DNA of 6,170 nucleotides from an uncultured Clostridia bacterium (GTDB lineage Bacteria; Bacillota; Clostridia; TANB77; CAG-508): assembly GCA_948663505.1 (NCBI GenBank), contig CAPNAQ010000104.1:1-6170 (forward strand), written 5' to 3'. Below are positions 1 to 4,208 of this stretch, one piece after another (within the stretch, counting starts at the first letter, position 1; each line of letters opens with the position of its first letter). The position numbers were made by a program, and so were the translations under genes. The notes below the pieces were generated by a model. That model saw only the letters and a list, made by a program, of their open reading frames with translations. It was not told the origin of the DNA and did not search any database.

Positions 1-70
1 ATGAAATTGTAGGTATATTAATGATGATATATTAAAAATGCTATATAAAATACGTTTTTATTACACTATT

Positions 71-89
71 TAATGCAAAAAGCATATTA
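71..89. repeat. Imperfect inverted repeat upstream of the first XRE gene
   Basis: TAATGC at 71-76 faces GCATATTA at 82-89 across five A residues; the arms match except for one extra A. It lies about 35 bp upstream of the probable -10 element and could be an operator for the downstream XRE protein. The sequence is AT-rich, so chance is a real alternative. The motif TAATGCAAA recurs at 552-560, just after the gene. Confidence 0.25.
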
Positions 90-121
90 TTTAAAAATAG
101 CCAAAAAACATTATGCTGGTA

Positions 122-130
122 TGTTATAAT
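122..130 (+). promoter_or_regulatory. Probable extended -10 promoter of the first XRE gene
   Basis: TGTTATAAT contains a perfect TATAAT (125-130) preceded by the TGn extension. No good -35 hexamer is visible at 16-18 bp upstream, which is tolerated for extended -10 promoters. Transcription would start near 137, leaving a leader of about 90 nt before the ATG at 227. Confidence 0.45.
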
Positions 131-226
131 ATATATAATTATTGTGAACATTTTATTTTTTACAATCTGCTTAAAGATAAAATTTAACAAATAGCATAAG
201 GATAAAAGCGAGAGGAGAGAAAAACA

Positions 227-547
227 ATGAAATTAGAATCTATAGGAGTAAAGATTAGGGAAAAGAGGGAACAGAAGTCATGGAGCCAGGAGGCATTAGC
301 ATGTGCGGCAGACTTATCTACCGTATATATTGGAATGATTGAACGAGGAGAAAAAGTACCTAGATTGCAGACCTTTTTAAGAATCGTACATTGTTTGGGA
401 ACTACACCTAATGATTTATTGGCGGGATTATTTCCTGAGAAAAAAAATGAAGAAACTTTTAAGTATAAACATGAAATTGAAAAATTAAGTGTAAAAGACA
501 AGAATAAAATGTATAAAATAATGGAGGCCTTTTTTGAAGAATACTAG
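227..547 (+). CDS. XRE-family helix-turn-helix transcriptional regulator (106 aa)
   Basis: This is a small cytoplasmic DNA-binding protein of the Cro/C1 (XRE, HTH_3) family. The HTH domain fills residues about 5-67. The helix-turn-helix itself runs about 20-41, starting SQEALACAADLS and ending in the typical IERGEK turn, followed by the family signature of a PRLQTFLRIVHCLG helix and a PNDLL end. The remaining 40 residues are charged and helical (many Lys/Glu) and may serve in dimerisation. The start is supported by the strong site AGGAGA at 213-218, 8 bp before the ATG. The gene stands alone: a T-run terminator follows at 643-697, so it is probably not cotranscribed with the agr genes. Target and role are unknown; such proteins usually autorepress. 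One sample line of this gene (241-300) is 45% G+C by hand count, well above the agr genes. Confidence 0.9.
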   Translation: MKLESIGVKIREKREQKSWSQEALACAADLSTVYIGMIERGEKVPRLQTFLRIVHCLGTTPNDLLAGLFPEKKNEETFKYKHEIEKLSVKDKNKMYKIMEAFFEEY

Positions 548-549
548 GT

Positions 550-581
550 AATAATGCAAATCTACATTATTGCTAGATTTG
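550..581. repeat. Interlocking pair of perfect inverted repeats after the first XRE gene
   Basis: AATAATG (550-556) pairs with CATTATT (565-571), and CAAATCTA (557-564) pairs with TAGATTTG (574-581). The 8-nt loop of the first hairpin is exactly the 5' arm of the second. The two hairpins are therefore mutually exclusive unless they form a pseudoknot, and the connecting loops (0 and 2 nt) look too short for that. No T-run follows, so it is not a simple terminator. It starts 3 bp after the XRE stop codon. It may be a regulator-binding site or an RNA 3' end structure. Confidence 0.45.
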
Positions 582-642
582 TAAGAATATGTTAAAATAC
601 AATTGCTTTTTAAATTTGATACTTAATAAAAAATAAAAACAG

Positions 643-697
643 TTATATATGAGTCACTCAAATATGTCATATAGAGTATCATATATAATTTTTTTTT
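643..697 (+). terminator. Rho-independent terminator of the first XRE gene
   Basis: TTATATATGA (643-652) pairs perfectly with TCATATATAA (679-688), with an inner ACTC/GAGT stem (656-659 with 674-677) beyond a small internal loop. The outer arm runs straight into nine T residues (689-697). The stem is AT-rich and so weak, but the long T-run and its position 95 bp after the XRE stop fit termination. It separates the lone XRE gene from the agr operon. Confidence 0.65.
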
Positions 698-741
698 ACC
701 CCGAGCCGATTATAAATATATGATATAGTATTTTGAATACG

Positions 742-770
742 TGGATAGTAAATAATAAGATTTATATAAT
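742..770 (+). promoter_or_regulatory. Probable promoter of the XRE-agrA-agrC operon
   Basis: A -35-like TGGATA (742-747, 4 of 6 matches to TTGACA) lies 17 bp before a perfect TATAAT (765-770). A transcript would begin near 777, only about 25 nt before the ATG at 802. That argues against the in-frame TTG at 733, which lies upstream of this promoter. Confidence 0.5.
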
Positions 771-790
771 TATAAGAATAATCTATGTAT

Positions 791-796
791 GGAGAG
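791..796 (+). promoter_or_regulatory. Ribosome binding site fixing the second XRE start at 802
   Basis: GGAGAG sits 5 bp before the ATG at 802-804. The upstream in-frame TTG at 733 has no comparable site and would add 23 residues rich in Ile and Asn that do not resemble an HTH N-terminus. Confidence 0.7.
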
Positions 797-801
797 ATAT
801 T

Positions 802-1176
802 ATGCGAAATAAAGACCACAGAAACAATAAAGAAATTGGCAAAAGAATTCGTTCTGTAAGAATGATGAATAATCTTACACAGGATAATCTGGGAGATATG
901 TTAGGTATAACTGGACAGGCTATACAAAAAATGGAAGCTGGTGAAAATATGATTACAGTAAATTCATTGATGATATTATGCGAAAAATTAGACGTAACAC
1001 CAGATTATATACTGTTTGATAAACCAAAAACGGAACGTGATGTAGAGTTATCGTTTGAAACTTTAGAGGGCAATCAAAAATTGCAATTACTATTTCGATT
1101 ATTGTTATATGTTAGTAAAGTTGAAAATGAAAAATATAGAAATTTATTAGAATCAATAATTGGCACGTTAGATTAA
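802..1176 (+). CDS. XRE-family regulator heading the agr receptor operon (124 aa)
   Basis: This is a second Cro/C1-type HTH protein, distinct from the first. After a basic, Asn-rich N-terminus of about 10 residues, the HTH domain spans about 11-72. The helix-turn-helix is about 26-47 (TQDNLGDMLGITGQAIQKM, then EAGENM), followed by the helix SLMILCEKLDVTPDYILF. The C-terminal 50 residues look alpha-helical (QKLQLLFRLLLYVSKVEN) and could mediate dimerisation or protein contact. The start at 802 was chosen for its ribosome binding site and promoter. The response regulator follows after 19 bp with no terminator, so the two are very probably cotranscribed. By context it may tune expression of the quorum-sensing genes, for example by autorepressing this operon; that is inference. 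No ligand-binding or peptidase domain is seen. Confidence 0.88.
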   Translation: MRNKDHRNNKEIGKRIRSVRMMNNLTQDNLGDMLGITGQAIQKMEAGENMITVNSLMILCEKLDVTPDYILFDKPKTERDVELSFETLEGNQKLQLLFRLLLYVSKVENEKYRNLLESIIGTLD

Positions 1177-1195
1177 AGGATAAAGGACATTTAAG

Positions 1196-1930
1196 ATGAA
1201 AGTGTTTAATAAAAATATACTTGTTATAGAAGATAATGAGTTTTATATGGATTTAATATGCAATGAACTGGAGCAGTTAGAAAATGTTAATATATACAGA
1301 GCAACAAACAGTGCAGATGCATATAAATATGCGATGGAGATATGTATCGATGTATTTATTGTTGATATTATTTTAAATACAAATGCATTAGGAGATGTAT
1401 CGGGAATTAAGTTTATTGAAAGAATTAGAACTATAAATAAATATAAGTTTGCACCGATAATTATCACTACTTCTCTAGAAGACCCTAAACTCCATTCTTA
1501 TAGTTATTTACATTGCTATCGTTATTTTGAAAAGAAATATGATCCGAAAGAATTATTTGCGACTGTTCTTGAAGTACTGCAGTATGAAACACCAAATGAA
1601 AGTACAAAGATGATTTATTATAAACGAGAGGGACTGCTGTTTTCAATCAATATTCAGGATATCATTTTTATTGAGAATTGTAACAGATATATAGAATATC
1701 ATTGTACAGATGGGGTTCATAAAGCACCATATAAGTCTTGTAAAAATTTAATAGAAGACATACATTCTGAAGATTTTCTACAATGCAACAGGCACACAAT
1801 TGTTAACAGAAGATATATTCTGTATGTAGATCTTGTAAATAGATATATAGAGTTAACAAATGATTATGGAAGTTTAGAAATAGGACCACGAATGAAGAAA
1901 GATTTAATAAGCAGGTTGAAAAATGATTAA
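1196..1930 (+). CDS. agrA: AgrA-like response regulator, receiver plus LytTR DNA-binding domain (244 aa)
   Basis: Cytoplasmic transcription factor of a two-component system. The N-terminal receiver domain (about 7-130) shows the acidic pair E12/D13, the phospho-acceptor D57 in VFIVDII, T91/T92 at the end of strand 4, and K113 in YFEKKYDP at the switch lysine. The NTNALGDVSGIKF stretch after D57 resembles the AgrA type. The C-terminal LytTR domain (about 138-242) shows IIFIENCNRYIEYHC and FLQCNRHTIVNRRYI. N204 and R232 fall where LytTR proteins such as staphylococcal AgrA contact DNA (alignment by eye). Length matches the family (about 240). Two AAAGGA sites (1175-1180 and 1182-1187) precede the ATG; the second is 8 bp away. 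The 3' end overlaps the kinase by 8 bp, implying coupled translation. Expected targets are LytTR direct repeats; I found no convincing pair in this window. The symbol is by homology and context. Confidence 0.9.
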   Translation: MKVFNKNILVIEDNEFYMDLICNELEQLENVNIYRATNSADAYKYAMEICIDVFIVDIILNTNALGDVSGIKFIERIRTINKYKFAPIIITTSLEDPKLHSYSYLHCYRYFEKKYDPKELFATVLEVLQYETPNESTKMIYYKREGLLFSINIQDIIFIENCNRYIEYHCTDGVHKAPYKSCKNLIEDIHSEDFLQCNRHTIVNRRYILYVDLVNRYIELTNDYGSLEIGPRMKKDLISRLKND

Positions 1931-3209
1931 GATTATATATTTAGTATTAGAAATATTAGCTATTGTAATATGTACCTATATTATTCATGAAAGAAAAATA
2001 AAATTCTCTATATATGCATATCTATTTATGCTTTTTGAAGTTTTTTATATGTTATTAGTTGACAATAAAATGGTTTCAGGAGAAACTCTTCCTATTATTT
2101 ATATTTCTTTTGTGTTATTTGTTTTGTTAGAATTTAATGAAAATATAATTGATGCGGTTTATAAGTCGATTTTATCGTTATTAGTGATAACGATAGCACA
2201 AATGATAATTTATTTCCCAGGGGTAATTGTATATGAATTGACTAAAAATGATAGTATAATGGCTGTGTTTGTGAATTCAATTTGTCTGATAATTATCTTT
2301 ATTACAAGAAAATGCGATATTTATAGAAAAATATCAAAACTATGTGATAAAAAACAATTAAAATATTTTCTTGTTGTAATGGTTGGATTCTCAATAATCA
2401 TATATTATATTTATAGAATTAAAGGACATAAAACAATTACATTAGATGTTTATGTTGTTTCTTTAGTTTTCATAATTACAGTTATTTATGTCGTTTTGAG
2501 GTGGCAGAGGGCAAATTATGAAACTGAAATTAAGGAGAAACAGATTGATAGTATTAGAAGTTGTGATGAGTCATTGCAGAGGTTAATACAAGATACTAGA
2601 AAAAATCAACATGATTTTCATAATCACTTATTAGCAATTTTTGGTATGCACTCTTCGATTGATACATATGAGGAACTAGTAAAAGCTCAAGAAGAGTATT
2701 GTAATAAGATAAGTGATAAAAATTTATTTAATAAAATATTATATGGTATTAATGACCCTATTTTAGCAGGATTTGTTTACAATAAAGTTTGCAATATGGC
2801 CGAGAAAGGAATTAAGATTAATTTTAAGGTTAGTGTATCTTCAAATAAAATAGAATATGTATCTATTTATGATCTTAATGAAATTATCGGAATATTAATA
2901 GATAATGCATGTGAAGCAGTAATTGAAAACAATGTTAAAGAAGAAGTTTATTTTGAGATTATAGAAAGCGTTAAGCAATTATCTATTGTAATAAGAAATA
3001 GAAGTGAAATAATTCCAGAAGATAATATTATTCAATTTTTCAAAGTGGGATATTCCAATAAAGCAGAGAATAGAGGTTTTGGTTTATCTAAGATAATGGA
3101 TTTAAAGGATAAATATAATTTTGAAATTTTTGTCAATAATAGAACAATTGAAAGTGATAATTGGTTTGAAATAATAATTACAATTAATAAAAAAATGTCT
3201 CTCAAGTAA
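1923..3209 (+). CDS. agrC: AgrC-like GHKL sensor histidine kinase (428 aa)
   Basis: Membrane receptor kinase for a secreted peptide. The first 195 residues hold about six or seven hydrophobic segments (roughly 3-21, 28-46, 56-71, 80-105, 112-128, 147-165, 173-192), as in the AgrC sensor domain. A linker helix (about 196-225) leads to the phospho-acceptor motif HDFHNHL, with H230 the likely site. This is the AgrC/HPK10-type H-box. The GHKL ATPase domain (about 315-424) has an N-box ending LIDNACEAV (325-333), an FFKVGYSNK segment (372-380) and a single glycine box RGFGLS (384-389). All catalytic motifs are present, so the kinase looks active. The ATG overlaps the end of the response regulator, and the last codons and stop lie inside the 5' arm of the shared terminator. 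Its likely ligand is the peptide encoded opposite at 3244-3378; that pairing is inferred from proximity. Confidence 0.9.
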   Translation: MIKIIYLVLEILAIVICTYIIHERKIKFSIYAYLFMLFEVFYMLLVDNKMVSGETLPIIYISFVLFVLLEFNENIIDAVYKSILSLLVITIAQMIIYFPGVIVYELTKNDSIMAVFVNSICLIIIFITRKCDIYRKISKLCDKKQLKYFLVVMVGFSIIIYYIYRIKGHKTITLDVYVVSLVFIITVIYVVLRWQRANYETEIKEKQIDSIRSCDESLQRLIQDTRKNQHDFHNHLLAIFGMHSSIDTYEELVKAQEEYCNKISDKNLFNKILYGINDPILAGFVYNKVCNMAEKGIKINFKVSVSSNKIEYVSIYDLNEIIGILIDNACEAVIENNVKEEVYFEIIESVKQLSIVIRNRSEIIPEDNIIQFFKVGYSNKAENRGFGLSKIMDLKDKYNFEIFVNNRTIESDNWFEIIITINKKMSLK

Positions 3210-3228
3210 AAATATATTTGAGAGACAT
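3195..3228. terminator. Bidirectional terminator between agrC and agrD
   Basis: ATGTCTCTCAA (3195-3205) pairs perfectly with TTGAGAGACAT (3218-3228), an 11-bp stem with a 12-nt AT-rich loop. On the plus strand a run of five T follows at 3231-3235. On the minus strand six T follow directly (complement of 3189-3194). The 5' arm encodes the final Met-Ser-Leu-Lys region and is followed by the agrC stop at 3207-3209. Both converging operons can therefore end here. Confidence 0.85.
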
Positions 3229-3243
3229 CCTTTTTGATTCGAA

Positions 3244-3378
3244 TTAGAAATCTGATTCATTTGGATAATTAGGTTCACCAAAGAATAAGAAACTTATTCC
3301 GGAAAACTTTACATAGTATACCATAGCTAAACATAAACTGCACATGATATTCATAGCTGCTAATCTTTGTTTTTTCAT
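3244..3378 (-). CDS. agrD: AgrD-like autoinducing peptide precursor, predicted serine lactone (44 aa)
   Basis: Precursor of a secreted cyclic signalling peptide. Read on the minus strand, the ATG overlaps the agrB stop as ATGA, with the site AGAGAGGA (3387-3394) 8 nt upstream. The protein starts MKKQRLAAMN and has a hydrophobic, helical leader to about residue 25, as AgrD leaders do. The C-terminal part reads SFLFFGEPNYPNE (29-41) and ends at F44. It aligns without gaps to the staphylococcal ring plus tail CDFIM-DEVEVPKE: S29 takes the place of the ring cysteine, F33 the last ring residue, and E35, P39 and E41 match the conserved recognition tail. The predicted product is a five-residue lactone ring S29-F33 with an exocyclic tail of unknown length from around F25-I28. 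Serine-lactone Agr peptides are known in Staphylococcus intermedius and enterococcal Fsr. Two cysteines (C13, C16) lie too far upstream to form the ring. The alignment is by eye. Confidence 0.85.
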   Translation of the reverse strand: MKKQRLAAMNIMCSLCLAMVYYVKFSGISFLFFGEPNYPNESDF

Positions 3379-3950
3379 TTTAATAGTCCTCTCTTTCTTG
3401 TGATTTTAGCAATAATAAGTTGAATGGTATGTAATAAAATTGTCCAAAAACCAACTTGTATATATAATTCCAAAGCTTCAATGTTTTGGAAAATGCTAAC
3501 AAAAAGTATATAAGTAAAAATTATAATAAAACCAAGATTACGACAACTCTTTAGAAGAACACTGTTTGGAGAAGGTCTAAAAGGCGAAGCAATAGGTCCA
3601 ATATAATAGTTTATTATCATGCAGACTGTAGAAATAGCAAAAATAAAAATAAAAGATATGTTTACAATATAAGGGAAAAATATAATTGATAAATATAAAA
3701 TAAAAAAAGACAATGCAAAACAAGAAAGATAATGTTTACAATGCAGTCCTCCAATATTAATTCTTAAAAATAAAAGTAAAATAATTGAAAATAAGAAAGG
3801 ATAAAAATATCCTAATACTCCAAACAAAGTTCCGAAAAGAAGTAATTTTGAAAATTCGGAAAATAAGGATGCTAATACATACTTTACTTTAGCTATATCA
3901 TAGTCAGAATAACCATATTCTCTTTGCAATTCCTGAATCAGTTCGCTCAT
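3375..3950 (-). CDS. agrB: AgrB-like membrane cysteine peptidase/exporter for AgrD (191 aa)
   Basis: Integral membrane endopeptidase that removes the AgrD C-terminal tail, forms the ring through an acyl-enzyme, and takes part in export. The N-terminal 28 residues are a charged cytoplasmic segment. The conserved loop FLRINIGGLHCKHYLSC (61-77) carries the catalytic pair H70 and C77, seven residues apart as in Staphylococcus aureus AgrB (H77/C84). A family-typical loop with several Pro (GPIASPFRPSPN, 118-129) follows. About six hydrophobic segments are visible (roughly 31-50, 51-63, 78-96, 98-117, 138-154, 165-182). Length is normal for the family (about 190). I chose the ATG at 3950 because GGAGGT (3955-3960) lies just ahead of it; the in-frame ATG at 3962 is upstream of that site. 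It overlaps agrD by 4 bp. No second agrB or other peptidase is in the window, so it is the natural AgrD processor. Confidence 0.92.
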   Translation of the reverse strand: MSELIQELQREYGYSDYDIAKVKYVLASLFSEFSKLLLFGTLFGVLGYFYPFLFSIILLLFLRINIGGLHCKHYLSCFALSFFILYLSIIFFPYIVNISFIFIFAISTVCMIINYYIGPIASPFRPSPNSVLLKSCRNLGFIIIFTYILFVSIFQNIEALELYIQVGFWTILLHTIQLIIAKITRKRGLLK

Positions 3951-3954
3951 AACA

Positions 3955-3960
3955 ACCTCC
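3955..3960 (-). promoter_or_regulatory. Ribosome binding site fixing the agrB start at 3950
   Basis: On the minus strand GGAGGT precedes the ATG at 3950 by 4 nt. Because it overlaps the first codons of a reading from the ATG at 3962, the shorter protein starting MSELIQELQR is the better call. Confidence 0.75.
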
Positions 3961-3984
3961 ATTTTATTATTTTTGCGTAGTAAT

Positions 3985-4006
3985 GTAATAAATATTTATC
4001 TATTAC
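3985..4006. repeat. Dyad upstream of agrB, candidate operator or leader hairpin
   Basis: GTAATA (3985-3990) faces TATTAC (4001-4006), with ATA/TAT also pairing inside (3992-3994 with 3997-3999), giving nine paired positions of eleven. It is 35-56 bp ahead of the agrB start. An 8-bp palindrome TTACGTAA (4003-4010) overlaps its right edge. Either XRE protein could bind such a dyad, or it could fold in the agrB leader; there is no direct evidence for either. Confidence 0.35.
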
Positions 4007-4033
4007 GTAAATCCAATAGAATTATCAGTGAGA

Positions 4034-4064
4034 AGTATAAAAGAATAATAATGAAAAACTTCAA
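4034..4064 (-). promoter_or_regulatory. Weak candidate promoter of agrBD
   Basis: On the minus strand TTGAAG (4064-4059) lies 19 bp before TATACT (4039-4034). Each matches the sigma-A hexamers well, but the spacing is long. A transcript would start near 4027 and carry the 3985-4006 dyad in its leader. Other AT-rich -10-like sequences nearby are possible. Confidence 0.28.
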
Positions 4065-4162
4065 TTCTATGAAATGCAATGTAAAAATAATTATAAACGC
4101 AAAAAAAAGAATAAAAATCATGTCATTTCTTGTAAATGGTTTTGATATATGTATGAAAAAGT

Positions 4163-4207
4163 GTAATTAGGAAAATATAAACAAAAAAGTAATTAGGGGA
4201 AATATAA
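4163..4207 (+). repeat. Short tandem duplication covering the ribosome binding site of the oxidoreductase
   Basis: GTAATTAGGAAAATATAA (4163-4180) recurs as GTAATTAGGGGAAATATAA (4189-4207), offset by 26 bp. The second copy holds the functional site AGGGGA (4195-4200), 8 bp before the ATG at 4209; the first copy has a weaker AGGA. It looks like a small duplication that has since diverged. Confidence 0.5.
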
Positions 4208-4208
4208 T

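Larger units (their letters stand above)
3951..4208. other. Divergent AT-rich intergenic region, no supported gene
   Basis: This 258-bp region lies between agrB (minus) and the oxidoreductase (plus) and should carry both promoters. It holds the agrB ribosome binding site, a weak agrB promoter candidate, a dyad (3985-4006) and a partly duplicated ribosome-binding segment (4163-4207). For the plus gene only a weak TTGTAA (4130-4135) with TATGAA (4152-4157, spacing 16) is seen. A 65-codon open frame (3973-4170) exists, but it begins with TTG without a ribosome binding site and codes mostly for Lys, Ile and Asn, as random AT-rich DNA would. Confidence 0.5.

Noticed and set aside
184..501. 105-codon open frame on the minus strand
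   Set aside because: It lies antisense to the first XRE gene, which has a clear HTH domain and ribosome binding site; the minus frame has no recognisable domain.
550..581. H-type pseudoknot formed by the two interlocked stems
   Set aside because: The connecting loops would be 0 and 2 nt across stems of 7-8 bp, which appears sterically impossible; alternative hairpins are the better reading.
733..801. N-terminal extension of the second XRE protein from a TTG at 733
   Set aside because: There is no ribosome binding site, it lies upstream of or within the probable promoter, and the added 23 residues do not fit the family.
1243..1467. 74-codon open frame on the minus strand
   Set aside because: It is a shadow of the receiver domain of the response regulator; its hydrophobic look comes from the complement of AT-rich codons.
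3973..4170. 65-codon open frame on the plus strand in the divergent intergenic region (also readable as 39 codons from the ATG at 4051)
   Set aside because: It starts at TTG with no ribosome binding site, the internal ATG has only a distant weak site, and the content is mostly Lys, Ile and Asn as expected from AT-rich DNA. It also overlaps the likely agrB promoter.
3951..4208. AgrA (LytTR) direct-repeat binding site upstream of agrB
   Set aside because: I looked for paired repeats like the known GTT-core LytTR sites about 12 bp apart and found none on either strand; only the inverted dyad is visible.
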